Counted from the stretch's first letter, positions 35,757-45,579 are shown. The stretch is 64,000 nucleotides of DNA from Caballeronia concitans (GCF_001544615.1 NZ_FCNV02000001.1:1116001-1180000), one strand, 5' to 3'. Made by a program: numbers and translations. The notes: generated by a model not told the origin, from the letters alone.

Positions 35757-37306
35757 TGAACGGCACCGCAACCTTCGTCTTCGTTCTGTTCTTCGTCGGC
35801 GTGACGATCCTCGGCTTCATCGCCGCTCACTGGCGCAAGGGCGATCTCGCGCAACTCGACGAATGGGGCCTCGGCGGCCGGCGCTTCGGGACCATCGTTA
35901 CGTGGTTCCTGCTCGGCGGCGACCTGTACACCGCGTACACGTTCGTCGCGGTGCCGGCGCTCGTGTTCGGCGCAGGCGCGACGGGCTTCTTCGCGCTGCC
36001 GTACACCATCCTCATCTATCCGTTCGCGTTCGTCGTGTTTCCGAAGCTGTGGAGCATCGCGAAGCGTCATGGCTATGTGACCGCCGCCGACTTCGTCCAC
36101 GCGCGATACAACAGCCGCATGCTCGCGCTGGCGGTCGCCGGGACGGGTATCGTCGCGACGATGCCGTATATCGCGCTGCAACTCGTCGGCATCGAAGTGG
36201 TGATCGGCGCGCTCGGCTTCAGCACGCAGGGCTTCGTCGGCGACTTGCCGCTCATCATCGCGTTCGCGATTCTCGCCGCGTACACGTACACGTCGGGGCT
36301 GCGCGCGCCCGCGATGATCGCCGTGGTCAAGGACGTGCTGATCTACATCACGATCATCGCCGCGATGATCGTGATTCCCGCGCAGCTCGGCGGCTTCGGC
36401 CACATCTTCGGTTCGGTGCCGCCCGCGAAGCTGCTGCTGAAAGCGCCCGACGCCGCGAGCCTCAACGGCTACAGCGCGTATGCGACGCTCGCGGTCGGCT
36501 CGGCGCTCGCGCTCTTCCTGTATCCGCACTCGGTGACGGCAATTCTCTCGTCGAACTCGGGCAACACGATCCGCCGCAACATGTCGCTCTTGCCCGCGTA
36601 TTCGCTGGTGCTCGGGCTGCTCGCGCTGCTCGGCTACATGGCGCTCGCCTCGGGCGTGAAGGACATGCCGGAGTACGCGTCGTACTTCAAGGCGTACGGC
36701 GCGAACTTCGCGGTGCCGGCGCTGTTCCTGCACTACTTCCCGTCGTGGTTCGTGGGCGTGGCGTTCGCGGCCATCGGCATCGGCGCGCTGGTTCCGGCGG
36801 CGATCATGTCGATCGCGGCGGCGAACCTCTACACGCGCAACGTGCATCGCGAATTCGTGAATCGTTCGATGACGCCCGAGCAGGAAACCAACGTCGCCAA
36901 GCTGGTTTCGCTGATCGTGAAGGTCGGCGCGGTCGTGTTCATTCTCGCGCTGCCGCTGACCTACGCCATTCAGCTGCAACTGCTCGGCGGCATCTGGATC
37001 ATCCAGACGCTGCCCGCGCTCGTGCTCGGCCTCTACACGCGCGTGCTCGATCATCGCGGCTTGCTGATCGGCTGGGCGGTGGGCATCGGCGTCGGCACGT
37101 GGATGGCCGTGTCGCTGCAACTGAAGGGTTCGATCTATCCGCTGCATCTGTTCGGCTACGTCGTGCCGGGCTATGCGGCCGTCTGGGCGCTGATCGCGAA
37201 CCTGATCGTCTCGATTGTCGTGAGCGTGCTCGTGCGCGCGCTCGGCCTCAAGCGATCCGACGACCGCACGCGGCCGGAGGATTATCTGGACGTCGTGGAA
37301 AGCTGA
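35753..37306 (+). CDS. Sodium:solute symporter family permease, MctP-like
   Basis: 517 residues with about 13 membrane helices. The N-terminus (DEWGLGGRRFGTIVTWFLLGGDLYT) carries the family's first sodium-site region, and SNSGNTIRRN plus GALVPAAIMSIAAANLYTRN match later conserved helices. Members paired with DUF3311 include the rhizobial monocarboxylate permease MctP, so lactate, pyruvate or a similar small acid is a reasonable substrate guess. The start overlaps the DUF3311 stop by 4 nt, and an alternative ATG one codon later is possible. No sensor or regulator is adjacent. Confidence 0.87.
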   Translation: MMNGTATFVFVLFFVGVTILGFIAAHWRKGDLAQLDEWGLGGRRFGTIVTWFLLGGDLYTAYTFVAVPALVFGAGATGFFALPYTILIYPFAFVVFPKLWSIAKRHGYVTAADFVHARYNSRMLALAVAGTGIVATMPYIALQLVGIEVVIGALGFSTQGFVGDLPLIIAFAILAAYTYTSGLRAPAMIAVVKDVLIYITIIAAMIVIPAQLGGFGHIFGSVPPAKLLLKAPDAASLNGYSAYATLAVGSALALFLYPHSVTAILSSNSGNTIRRNMSLLPAYSLVLGLLALLGYMALASGVKDMPEYASYFKAYGANFAVPALFLHYFPSWFVGVAFAAIGIGALVPAAIMSIAAANLYTRNVHREFVNRSMTPEQETNVAKLVSLIVKVGAVVFILALPLTYAIQLQLLGGIWIIQTLPALVLGLYTRVLDHRGLLIGWAVGIGVGTWMAVSLQLKGSIYPLHLFGYVVPGYAAVWALIANLIVSIVVSVLVRALGLKRSDDRTRPEDYLDVVES

Positions 37307-37434
37307 CCTCGCGCGCCCGCGCATCTCGCGGCATCGCGTCTGCTACGCTAACGCCCGTAATGGCCACCGGCCGTTGCGGGCGTTTTGTCTTCAAGGCAAG
37401 CGAAACAGCAAGCACTCATCGACGCGAGCGAACC

Positions 37435-38526
37435 ATGGCTTCATCGACATCGGCGTCATTGCGCAAGGGCCGCGCGCGGCGGTTGTGGCACGGCGTCAAG
37501 TCGCCGTTTTTCCGATACCGCCACGCGAAGACGATTCACGCGGTGCGCGTCGCGCTCGGCATGGCGACGTCGTTTCTCGTCACCACGGGCATCGACGTGC
37601 CGCACGGCGTGTGGGCGTCGGTCTCGCTGATCGTCGTGATCGGCGGGCTGCAGCATTACGGCAATATCCGCAAGAAGGCGGCCGAACGCGCGATCGGCAC
37701 GGCGCTCGGCGCGGCGATCGGTCTCGCGTTGATCCTCGTGCATATGCTCTTCGGCTCGCTCACGCTGTTCTTCGTCCTGATGTCGGCGATCGCGGGCGCA
37801 TGCGCGTATTACGCGATCGGCAAGGCGGGCTACGTCGCGCTGCTGACCGCGATCACGATGGTCATCGTCGCGGGCCACGGCGATTCCCCGTTCGATGTCG
37901 GCCTGTGGCGCACGGCGAACGTGCTGATCGGCATTGCAATCGCGCTCGCGTTTTCGTTCGTGCTTCCGCAATACGCGACCTATTCCTGGCGATACCGTCT
38001 CGCCGACAATCTGCGTGAATGCGCGCGTCTTTATGGCGCGTTGCTCGACGGCAGGCCGCTGATCGCCGAGGAAACCACGCGGCGCTTTCTCGCGATGACC
38101 CAGCGGCTCGTGCAGTCGCGCGCGCTGATGGATTCCGTCGCGAAGGAAACGGGCGTGCCGATCGCGCGGCTGGAGGAGATTCAGCGGCTGCATCGCTCGA
38201 TACTCGCCGCGCTGGAGATGCTGGTGACGTCGCTGCCGGAAGCATCGGGCAATGCGCACGGCCTCGCGCTCGACTGCACGCCGCGCGAGCAGCAGACGCG
38301 GCACAGGCTGTTGCAGATGGCGCGGGCGCTGCGCTTCGGGCGCGTCGGCCTGCTTTACGTTCACGCCGGCGCGATGACGGAAACCGGCGAGGAAGCGGAA
38401 TCGGCGCAGCAGGGCATGCATTGGCTCGCGATGCGTTTCGACGAGCAGGTGGATCGCCTGCGGCTGCGTCTCGGTGAAATAGAACGGCAGTGGAATATAG
38501 AAGGCGCGCGGCCCTTCAACGGCTGA
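37435..38526 (+). CDS. FUSC family membrane protein
   Basis: 363 residues. A short basic start is followed by six membrane helices in two groups up to about residue 180, with HGVWASVSLIVVIGG and KKAAERAIGTALGAAIGLALI, which are typical of the FUSC/aromatic acid exporter (AaeB-like) half-size family. The C-terminal half is soluble and helical. Export of aromatic acids is a family-level guess. It is separated by 128 nt from the symporter gene and converges on the PhnB-like gene after 13 nt without a visible terminator. Confidence 0.83.
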   Translation: MASSTSASLRKGRARRLWHGVKSPFFRYRHAKTIHAVRVALGMATSFLVTTGIDVPHGVWASVSLIVVIGGLQHYGNIRKKAAERAIGTALGAAIGLALILVHMLFGSLTLFFVLMSAIAGACAYYAIGKAGYVALLTAITMVIVAGHGDSPFDVGLWRTANVLIGIAIALAFSFVLPQYATYSWRYRLADNLRECARLYGALLDGRPLIAEETTRRFLAMTQRLVQSRALMDSVAKETGVPIARLEEIQRLHRSILAALEMLVTSLPEASGNAHGLALDCTPREQQTRHRLLQMARALRFGRVGLLYVHAGAMTETGEEAESAQQGMHWLAMRFDEQVDRLRLRLGEIERQWNIEGARPFNG

Positions 38527-38539
38527 CGCGCCTTGCGCT

Positions 38540-38986
38540 TCACGCCTCTTGAGGCGCGGGCGCAGCGGCCGGTTCCACTGAATCGACGACGTTGATGAGC
38601 CACGGCACGCCGAAGCGGTCCTTGAGCATGCCGAAGCCCGTCGTGAAAAACGTCGATTGCCACGGCGTCAGCACGGTGCCGCCTTCGGCGAGGATGTTGA
38701 ACGTGCGCTCGCCGGATGCGGCGTCGTCGGCGCCGATGGATAGCGTGAAGCCGTGATATTCCTTCGGCGGCTGGCCGAACTGCCCGTCGGACACCATGAT
38801 CGCGCTGGAGCCGAGGCTGAACAGGCCGTGCATGACCTTGTCCTGCCACTCGGGCGGCACGTTGGCTGCGTCGGGCGTGTCTCTGAAACGGATCAGCGTG
38901 TGAATCTGCGCACCGAACGCGGCCTGATAAAGCGCGAGGGCGTCCGCGCACCCGCCGTTATAAAAAAGATACGTATCCAGTTGCAT
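38540..38986 (-). CDS. PhnB-like VOC protein
   Basis: 148 residues of one VOC domain, opening MQLDTYLFYNGGCADALALYQ and ending with DRFGVPWLINV, the standard PhnB/3-demethylubiquinone methyltransferase-like layout. Despite the family name, no methyltransferase activity is expected, and there are no phosphonate genes around. The ATG at 38986 starts the fold; a longer open frame upstream has no homology. Role unknown. Confidence 0.85.
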   Translation of the reverse strand: MQLDTYLFYNGGCADALALYQAAFGAQIHTLIRFRDTPDAANVPPEWQDKVMHGLFSLGSSAIMVSDGQFGQPPKEYHGFTLSIGADDAASGERTFNILAEGGTVLTPWQSTFFTTGFGMLKDRFGVPWLINVVDSVEPAAAPAPQEA

Positions 38987-39121
38987 GACTGACTTCTCCG
39001 GGCCTGGCGGCGTACCCGCCAAAGCAGGAAAGTCTATTTGATGCGGATTACGTCCCGGCCGCGAAACGGTCAATTTAGGTCAAAGACGACCGAAAGGCAC
39101 AGTTTCGGGAAGCGATGTCAC

Positions 39122-39156
39122 GGGGAAAGAGAAGGCGGGCGCCTGACGCGCCCGCC
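39122..39156 (-). terminator. Terminator of the transaldolase gene
   Basis: Read leftward: GGCGGGCGC, loop GTCAG, GCGCCCGCC (9-bp perfect stem, 39134-39156), then TTCTCTTTCC. It starts 8 nt beyond the tal stop codon. Confidence 0.7.
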
Positions 39157-39163
39157 AGCGCGC

Positions 39164-40117
39164 TTATTGCAGCGCGGTGATCAGCTTTTCGAGCTTGATG
39201 GCATCGGCGGCGAATGCGCGGATGCCTTCCGCGAGCTTTTCCGTCGCCATCGCGTCTTCGTTGACGAGGAAGCGGAAGGTCGGCTCATCGACGCCGATTT
39301 TCTCGATGTTCTCGTTCGACACCGCTTCCGGCGAGAGCTTGCGCTCGACCTTTTCGTCGCTGTCGGCCAGCTTCTTCAGCAGATCGGGGCTGATCGTCAG
39401 CAGGTCGCAGCCGGCCAGTTCCATGATCTGGCTGACGGTGCGGAAGCTCGCGCCCATCACCTCGGTCTTGTAGCCGAACTTCTTGTAGTACGCGTAAATG
39501 CGGCGCACCGACTGCACGCCCGGATCGTTCGCGCCGCCGTTCTTCACTTCGTCCCATTCGGCGCCGGCGGACTTCTTGTACCAGTCGTAGATGCGGCCGA
39601 CGAACGGCGAGATCAGTTGCGCGCCCGCGTCCGCGCACGCGGCGGCCTGTGCCAGCGAGAAGAGGAGCGTCATGTTGCAGCGGATGCCTTCCTTCTGCAG
39701 CACTTCCGCCGCGCGGATGCCTTCCCACGTCGACGCCAGCTTGATCAGCACGCGCTCGCGCTTGATGCCGGCGTTTTCGTACAACTGGATGATCTCGCGG
39801 CCCTTGTCGATGGACGCCTTGGTGTCGAACGAGAGGCGCGCGTCGACTTCGGTCGAAACGCGGCCCGGCACGATCTTCAGAATCTCGGTGCCGAAGGCGA
39901 CCAGCAGATGATCGATGATCTGACCCATCGGCTTGCCCGCGTGCTCCTTCACGGTCTTCTCGAGCAGCGGCTTGTAGTCGTCCTTCTGGACGGCCTTCAG
40001 GATGAGCGACGGATTCGTGGTCGCGTCCTGCGGCTTGAACTGGATGAATTGCTGGAAGTCGCCCGTATCGGCGACGACCGTCGTGTATTGCTTGAGCTGG
40101 TCGAGAGCGGATGTCAT
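39164..40117 (-). CDS. tal: Transaldolase
   Basis: 317 residues, the TalB-type length. It exchanges dihydroxyacetone units in the non-oxidative pentose phosphate pathway. The Schiff-base lysine is K126 in [12 protein letters not shown]18 lies in ADTGDF, and DATTNPSLI (31-39) and [11 protein letters not shown] (89-99) are conserved phosphate and active-site regions. The start at 40117 is the only sensible one. It is a single gene, leftward, with a terminator directly after it. Confidence 0.95.
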   Translation of the reverse strand: MTSALDQLKQYTTVVADTGDFQQFIQFKPQDATTNPSLILKAVQKDDYKPLLEKTVKEHAGKPMGQIIDHLLVAFGTEILKIVPGRVSTEVDARLSFDTKASIDKGREIIQLYENAGIKRERVLIKLASTWEGIRAAEVLQKEGIRCNMTLLFSLAQAAACADAGAQLISPFVGRIYDWYKKSAGAEWDEVKNGGANDPGVQSVRRIYAYYKKFGYKTEVMGASFRTVSQIMELAGCDLLTISPDLLKKLADSDEKVERKLSPEAVSNENIEKIGVDEPTFRFLVNEDAMATEKLAEGIRAFAADAIKLEKLITALQ

Positions 40118-40391
40118 GTGGATTCGTCGGCGCAGGGCGCCTTGTCAGAGTGCGGTAAACCGCGGTTGTCCATGATCGCGATGCCGCGCGCATCGTGCGG
40201 CTCGCCCCTGAAAGCGTTGAGCTATTCCACCATTTTAGTCCCGGGCGAGGGGATCGCGCTGATCGCTGTTCGCCCGCCCGTGTGGCTCGGCTGGTTCGAC
40301 CGGGCGGGCGTCGCGGCGTTCCTCAGCCGATGGCGCGGGCCGGTTCGTGCCGGCGGCTTTCCAACTGTAGGCATTGTAGGCCGCGTCGGCG

Positions 40392-41588
40392 TCAGCTTCG
40401 GCGGGCGTTCAGCACGAGATGCGTGACGACGCCCGCGATCAAGCCCCAGAATGCCGAACCGATGGATAGCAGCGTGAGCCCCGATGCCGTCACCATGAAC
40501 GTGACGAGCGCGGGTTCGCGCTGGCGCGCGTCGTGCATGGCGTTGGCGAGGCCGCTCATGATCGAGCCGAAGAGCGCCAGCGCCGCGACCGACACGACGA
40601 GCGCCTTCGGAAACGCAGCGAACAGCGCGGCGATGGTCGCGCCGAAGACGCCCGCGATCAGATAGAACACGCCGCACCAGACGGCTGCGGTGTAGCGCTT
40701 GTCGCGATCGTCGTGCGCTTCGCGGCCCGTGCAGATGGCCGCCGTGATCGCCGCGAGATTGACGCCGTGCGAGCCGAACGGCGCGAGGACGAGCGACGCG
40801 ATGCCGGTCGTCGAGATGAGCGGCGCGGAAGGCGTCGTGTAGCCGTCCGCGCGCAGCACGGCGATGCCGGGCACGTTCTGCGACGCCATCGCGACGACGA
40901 AAAGCGGCACGCCGATGCTGACGATGGCCGAGAGCGAGAACGCGGGCATCGTGAAAACGGGATGCGCGAGCGCGACGTGAAAGCGCGAAAAGTCGAGCAG
41001 CCCGAGCGCGCCCGCGACCGCGACACCCGCGAGCAGCGTCGCCGGAATCGCGTAGCGCGGGGCAGCGCGTTTGCCGACGAGATACGTGAAGAACATCACG
41101 AGCACGAGCGCCGTCTGATGCTCGGCGGCGCGGAAAATCTCGATGCCGATCTCGAACAGGATGCCCGCCAGCAGCGCCGCCGCGATGCCCGCCGGGATGC
41201 GCGTCATCAGCGTGTCGAACCAGCCGGTCAGACCGACCGCCGTGAGCAGCGCGGCACAGACGATGAACGCGCCGATCGCATCGGCGTACGGGACGTTCGG
41301 CAGCGACGACACGAGCAGCGCCGCGCCGGGCGTCGACCATGCAACGACGATCGGCGCGCGAAAGCGCAGCGAAAGTCCGATGGTGCAGACCGCCATGCCG
41401 ATCGAGAGCGCCCAGATCCACGAGGAGATTTGTGCGTCGCTGAGATGCGCGGCCTGGCCCGCCTGGAACATCAGCACGAGCGAACTGGTGTAGCCGGTCA
41501 TCATCGCGACGAAACCGGCGACGACAGCGGAAAGCGATGTATCAAGGAAGAAGCGCGGCGCGGCGGGCGCCGGAGCGGAAGCTTTCAT
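40392..41588 (-). CDS. benE: BenE family benzoate/H+ symporter-like protein
   Basis: 398 residues with about 12 membrane helices. GFVAMMTGYTSSLVLMFQAG at the start and the SAFWGLIAGVVTHLVL end match BenE; conserved STPGAALL (first re-entrant helix) and FGSHGVNLAAITAAIC (second one) are present. The ATG at 41588 is chosen; the frame is open far upstream over the VWA gene but that is antisense-type noise of a G+C-rich genome. It begins 17 nt after the VWA gene and could be cotranscribed with it, though no benzoate catabolic gene is near, so the substrate is uncertain. Confidence 0.85.
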   Translation of the reverse strand: MKASAPAPAAPRFFLDTSLSAVVAGFVAMMTGYTSSLVLMFQAGQAAHLSDAQISSWIWALSIGMAVCTIGLSLRFRAPIVVAWSTPGAALLVSSLPNVPYADAIGAFIVCAALLTAVGLTGWFDTLMTRIPAGIAAALLAGILFEIGIEIFRAAEHQTALVLVMFFTYLVGKRAAPRYAIPATLLAGVAVAGALGLLDFSRFHVALAHPVFTMPAFSLSAIVSIGVPLFVVAMASQNVPGIAVLRADGYTTPSAPLISTTGIASLVLAPFGSHGVNLAAITAAICTGREAHDDRDKRYTAAVWCGVFYLIAGVFGATIAALFAAFPKALVVSVAALALFGSIMSGLANAMHDARQREPALVTFMVTASGLTLLSIGSAFWGLIAGVVTHLVLNARRS

Positions 41589-41605
41589 GCGTGTTCTTTT
41601 TTCGG

Positions 41606-42781
41606 TTACTTCGACAGCGCGCGCATGGCCGTTTCCAGTCCGGCCATCGTGAGCGGATACATGCGGTTGCCAAGGACATTGCGAATCGCCGATATCGACT
41701 GCCGGTATTCCCACAGCCGCTCGGGTTCGGGATTGAGCCACGCGTGATGCGGGAACTGATCCGCGAACCGGCGCAGCCAGACCGCGCCGGCTTCCGCGTT
41801 GTTGTACTCGACGGAACCGCCCGGCTGAAGCACTTCGTACGGGCTCATGGTCGCGTCGCCGACGAAGATCAGCTTGTAGTCGGGCGTGAACTTGTGCAGC
41901 ACATCGAAGGTGGACGCGCGCTCGGTGTGGCGGCGGCGATTGTGCTTCCACAGATAGTCGTAGACGCAGTTGTGGAAGTAATAGAACTCGAGATGCTTGA
42001 ACTCGGCCTTCGCGGCGGAGAACAGCTCTTCGACGCGCTTGATGTGATCGTCCATCGAGCCGCCGACATCGAGCAGCATCAGCACTTTCACGTTGTTGTG
42101 GCGCTCGGGCACCATCTTGAGGTCGAGCCAGCCCGCGTTCGCGGCGGTGCTGCGAATGGTATCGGGCAGATCGAGCTCTTCCGCCGCGCCTTCGCGTGCA
42201 AAGCGGCGCAAGCGGCGCAGCGCGACCTTGATGTTGCGCGTGCCGATCTCGACCTGATCGTCGTAGTCGCGATACGCGCGCTCGTCCCACACTTTCACCG
42301 CCGTGCGATTCCCCGCCGATTCCCCGCCGACGCGAATGCCTTCCGGGTTATAGCCGCCATGCCCGAACGGCGACGTGCCGCCGGTGCCGATCCACTTGTT
42401 GCCGCCTTCGTGACGCTCCTTCTGCTCGTCCATCAGTTCCTTGAGGCGCTCCATCAGCTTGTCGATGCCGCCCAGCGCCTCGATGCGCTTCTTCTCTTCC
42501 GCCGTGAACTCGCGTTCGAGCCGCTTCTTCAGCCAGTCGAGCGGGATGTCGAACGCTTCGTCGGGAAGCTGCGTCACGCCGTGAAAGTACGCGCCGAACG
42601 CGCGATCGAACTTGTCGAAGTACTTCTCGTCCTTCACGAGCGTCATGCGCGCGAGGAAGTAGAACTCGTCGAGCGAGGGCGAGATGACCTGCGCCTTCAG
42701 CGCTTCGAGCAGCGTCAGATATTCCTTCACGGACACGGGCAGCTTCGCGTCGCGCAGCGAGTAGAAGAAGTCGATCAGCAT
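41606..42781 (-). CDS. VWA domain protein (CoxE-like)
   Basis: 391 residues. The metal-dependent adhesion site DVGGSMD is near residue 238 within VLMLLDVGGS, in the second half; the N-terminal half is helical and charged. VWA proteins of this kind work with a MoxR AAA+ ATPase, as CoxE does with CoxD, often to insert cofactors or remodel a client. A MoxR gene is two genes upstream in the same operon, supporting this pairing. The client is not identifiable. A GNAT gene lies between, 25 nt upstream. Confidence 0.87.
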   Translation of the reverse strand: MLIDFFYSLRDAKLPVSVKEYLTLLEALKAQVISPSLDEFYFLARMTLVKDEKYFDKFDRAFGAYFHGVTQLPDEAFDIPLDWLKKRLEREFTAEEKKRIEALGGIDKLMERLKELMDEQKERHEGGNKWIGTGGTSPFGHGGYNPEGIRVGGESAGNRTAVKVWDERAYRDYDDQVEIGTRNIKVALRRLRRFAREGAAEELDLPDTIRSTAANAGWLDLKMVPERHNNVKVLMLLDVGGSMDDHIKRVEELFSAAKAEFKHLEFYYFHNCVYDYLWKHNRRRHTERASTFDVLHKFTPDYKLIFVGDATMSPYEVLQPGGSVEYNNAEAGAVWLRRFADQFPHHAWLNPEPERLWEYRQSISAIRNVLGNRMYPLTMAGLETAMRALSK

Positions 42782-42806
42782 GGCGCGCTCCCTTTCGTGA
42801 CGTGAA

Positions 42807-43397
42807 TCAGCGGTCGAGACGGTGCTTCAGATGCCCGCGCACCGCCGGCCATTCCGATTCGATGATCGAGAACACGACGGTATCGCGATACGCACCGTCC
42901 TTGCCGATCTGGTGATTGCGCAGGATGCCGTCCTGTTTCGCGCCGAGCCGCGCGATGGCCGCGCGCGACTGATGGTTCATGAAATGCGTGCGGAACTCGA
43001 CCGCGATGGCCTTCAGTTGTTCGAACGCGTGGCCGAGCAGCAGCAGCTTCGCTTCGGTGTTGAGCGCGGTGCGCTGCACGCGTTTCGCGTACCACGTATG
43101 GCCGATTTCCAGCCGACGATGCGCCGCCTCGACGTTGAAATAGCGCGTGGAGCCGACGACATCGCCGCTCTTCGCATCGATGACCGCGAACGGATGCGCG
43201 CCGAGCCGCTCGCGCATGTCGAGGGCCGCGTCGATATAGGCGCGCGCCGTATCGGGCGAGGGCACGCTCGTGTACCAGAGCTTCCACAACTCGCCGTCGG
43301 CGGCGGCGCTGGCGAGCGCGGCTTCGTGCTCGACCGTCAGCGGCACCAGCTTGACGTGCTCGCCTTCGAGCGTGACGGGTTCGATCCAGCGGCTCAT
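42807..43397 (-). CDS. GNAT family N-acetyltransferase (RimJ/RimL type)
   Basis: 196 residues. EPVTLEGEHVKLVPLTVEHEAAL is the usual opening of the Acetyltransf_3 group, and the acetyl-CoA site lies around RTALNTEAKLLLLGHAFEQL, followed by FRTHFMNHQSRAAIARLGA. Members acetylate protein N-termini or small molecules. Here it sits between a MoxR ATPase gene (37 nt) and a VWA gene (25 nt) in one leftward operon, an unusual partner for that pair. Substrate unknown. Confidence 0.85.
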   Translation of the reverse strand: MSRWIEPVTLEGEHVKLVPLTVEHEAALASAAADGELWKLWYTSVPSPDTARAYIDAALDMRERLGAHPFAVIDAKSGDVVGSTRYFNVEAAHRRLEIGHTWYAKRVQRTALNTEAKLLLLGHAFEQLKAIAVEFRTHFMNHQSRAAIARLGAKQDGILRNHQIGKDGAYRDTVVFSIIESEWPAVRGHLKHRLDR

Positions 43398-43434
43398 GCG
43401 TGCGTGTCCTTTTTCTTCGTCGTCGGGTAAAGCG

Positions 43435-44277
43435 TCAGCGGTTGTTGCGGTTCATGAAGAGCAGCCGCTCGAAGAGCGCGACATCCTGCTCGTTCTTGAG
43501 CAGTGCGCCGTGCAGCGGCGGAACGATCTGCTTCTGGTCCGACGAGCGCAGCGCGTCCGGCGGAATGTCTTCCGCGAGCAGCAGCTTGAGCCAGTCGAGC
43601 AGCTCGGACGTCGATGGCTTCTTCTTCAGCCCCGACACGTTGCGCAGCTCGAAGAAGCTCTGCATTGCGGCGGCGAGCAGGTCCTGCTTGATGCCGGGAA
43701 AATGCACGTCGACGATGGCTTTCATCGTCGTGGCATCGGGGAACTTGATGTAGTGGAAGAAGCACCGGCGCAGGAACGCGTCGGGCAGCTCCTTCTCGTT
43801 ATTGGACGTGATGATGACGAGCGGCCGATGCTTCGCCTTCACGAGTTCGCGCGTCTCGTAGACGTAGAACTCCATGCGGTCGAGTTCGCGCAGCAGGTCG
43901 TTCGGAAATTCGATATCCGCCTTGTCGATTTCATCGATCAGCAAGACCGACTGCTGGTCCGACTCGAACGCCTGCCACAGCACGCCCTTCACGATGTAAT
44001 TGCGGATGTCCTTCACGCGCTCGTCGCCGAGTTGCGAATCGCGCAGGCGCGAGACGGCGTCGTATTCGTACAGACCTTGCTGCGCCTTCGTCGTCGATTT
44101 GATGTGCCACTGCAGAAGCGGCATGCCGAGCGCGCCGGCCACTTCCTCCGCGAGCATGGTCTTGCCGGTGCCGGGCTCGCCCTTGATGAGCAGGGGCCGC
44201 TGAAGCGTCATCGCGGCGTTCACCGCGAGCTTGAGGTCGTCGGTTGCGACGTACTGCGATGAGCCTTCGAAGCGCAT
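43435..44277 (-). CDS. MoxR family AAA+ ATPase
   Basis: 280 residues. Walker A GEPGTGKT is at 33-40, Walker B LLIDEIDKAD near 110, and sensor 1 IITSNNEKELP near 155, in the MoxR order. These ATPases act as chaperones with VWA-domain partners, and one is encoded two genes downstream. The gene opens the leftward operon MoxR-GNAT-VWA-BenE. Its promoter should lie in the 445-nt gap upstream, where a leftward TATACT is found about 30 nt before the ATG. Confidence 0.93.
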   Translation of the reverse strand: MRFEGSSQYVATDDLKLAVNAAMTLQRPLLIKGEPGTGKTMLAEEVAGALGMPLLQWHIKSTTKAQQGLYEYDAVSRLRDSQLGDERVKDIRNYIVKGVLWQAFESDQQSVLLIDEIDKADIEFPNDLLRELDRMEFYVYETRELVKAKHRPLVIITSNNEKELPDAFLRRCFFHYIKFPDATTMKAIVDVHFPGIKQDLLAAAMQSFFELRNVSGLKKKPSTSELLDWLKLLLAEDIPPDALRSSDQKQIVPPLHGALLKNEQDVALFERLLFMNRNNR

Positions 44278-44722
44278 GACGAGGATCCGGTGAGGAAAAA
44301 AATCCCAGTATAAGTCAGAAGCCCTTTCCCGACGGACGCCTCGCCGCTATCGTTGCAGCCTCGTTCACGCACGCGCGAAAGGGCGCGAAAGACGCCGTTT
44401 CGAACGAAGCACGCGGCTTGCTGAAGCGTGGACGATTGCGAAGCGTGCGCGATGTGAAGAGGCGAATTGTCGCAGGTCGAATGTTCGACTTTCAGCCGTT
44501 TCCCATTGCCATGGCGGCTTTCAGCCTGTCTCCGATAATGGACGGTGCGGAGGTCGCGCGGTACAATTAGCCCGATTTTTTTGGCCTGCGCGGCCAGCCT
44601 GCGGCCATCGGATACAGCCGGACTGACGATGAACCGCTCAAGAAGCAGCGCGGAAGGCGAGTGCGCTCGGCGCGGGCCGCGCCTTCGGAGCGCCGATTTC
44701 CCCTCATGCTAGGTTAGAAGCT
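44278..44722. promoter_or_regulatory. Divergent intergenic region, MoxR operon and cytochrome genes
   Basis: 445 nt without a gene. For the rightward cytochromes the best promoter is TGGACG (44539-44544), a 17-nt spacer and TACAAT (44562-44567), giving a leader of about 150 nt. For the leftward MoxR operon TATACT (44307-44312, read leftward) is the best -10, without a good -35. A T7 run at 44576-44582 and G+C-rich repeats (GGCC blocks) lie in the cytochrome leader. No open frame here looks coding. Confidence 0.5.
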
Positions 44723-45088
44723 ATGAACAATTTCGTCGGCAAATGTGCCGTGATTGCAGCGCTGTCGGGTCTTGCCGGCTTCGCGACCCAGGCGTCGGCG
44801 GACGTCGTGGGCAACGCCAAGGCCGCTCAGGGCAAGGTCGCGATGTGCATCGGCTGCCACGGCATTCCCGGCTATCGCACGGCTTACCCCGAGACCTACG
44901 AGGTGCCGATGCTGGGCGGCCAGAACGCGCAGTACATCGCCAATGCGCTGCACGCGTACAAGAAGGGCGACCGCCACTTCGACACGATGCGCGCCATCGC
45001 GGTGACGCTGTCCGATCAGGATATCGCCGATATCGCCGCGTACTACGCCGCGCAGACGCCCGAATCGAAGAACAATCCCGACAAGTGA
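44723..45088 (+). CDS. Class I c-type cytochrome, periplasmic (first of two)
   Basis: 121 residues with a signal peptide (about 1-26, ending ASA) and one haem site CIGCH at 42-46. The distal methionine ligand is likely in VPMLGG. Small monohaem cytochromes of this c4/c553 type carry electrons in the periplasm to terminal oxidases. A second cytochrome gene of similar size follows after 110 nt, so the two probably form an operon and may act as partners, as the two halves of a dihaem c4 do. Confidence 0.9.
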   Translation: MNNFVGKCAVIAALSGLAGFATQASADVVGNAKAAQGKVAMCIGCHGIPGYRTAYPETYEVPMLGGQNAQYIANALHAYKKGDRHFDTMRAIAVTLSDQDIADIAAYYAAQTPESKNNPDK

Positions 45089-45198
45089 TTCCCGTTGGCC
45101 CGATGCGCGTTTGAAGCGCCATCGGACGGCGCGGGACAGACAACATTGCATGGGGCGGGGCGACGCGTAGCGAGCGATCCCGGCCGACAGGAGAATTC

Positions 45199-45579
45199 AT
45201 GAAGCCCTCTCAGGCACTTCAAACCAGCTTCAAGGCAGCATGCGCGGCGGCGGCGCTCATCGGCATGACGGCGCTGAACACGGCGCACGCAGCCGACGCG
45301 GGCAACGGCAAGGTGCTTTCCGAAAGCCACAACTGCGCGGCCTGCCACGGCCCGAACCTGAACAAGCCGGTGAGCGGCGAATATCCGAAGCTCGCGGGCC
45401 AGCACGCGAGCTACATCTACTGGGCGCTGCGCCAGTATCAGATGGGCAACGGCAATCCGAACTTCGGCCGCAACAACGCGATCATGGCCGCGCAGGTGCA
45501 GAGTCTTTCGCAAAGCGATCTGAAGGATCTCGCCGCTTATATCGAATCGCTCGACGGCAGCCTCGTGCTGAAGAAGTAA
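45199..45579 (+). CDS. Class I c-type cytochrome, periplasmic (second of two)
   Basis: 126 residues with a signal peptide (about 1-32) and haem site CAACH at 46-50; KLAGQHASYIYWALRQYQ and the ALRQYQMGNGNP stretch are typical of c4/c553-type domains. It resembles the upstream cytochrome in size and plan, pointing to an old duplication. AGGAG lies 6 nt before the ATG. A bidirectional terminator follows. No oxidase genes are adjacent, so the electron acceptor is not known. Confidence 0.9.
   Translation: MKPSQALQTSFKAACAAAALIGMTALNTAHAADAGNGKVLSESHNCAACHGPNLNKPVSGEYPKLAGQHASYIYWALRQYQMGNGNPNFGRNNAIMAAQVQSLSQSDLKDLAAYIESLDGSLVLKK

Noticed and set aside
40392-41588. Benzoate catabolic operon
   Set aside because: Only the permease-like gene is present; no ben or cat genes in the window.
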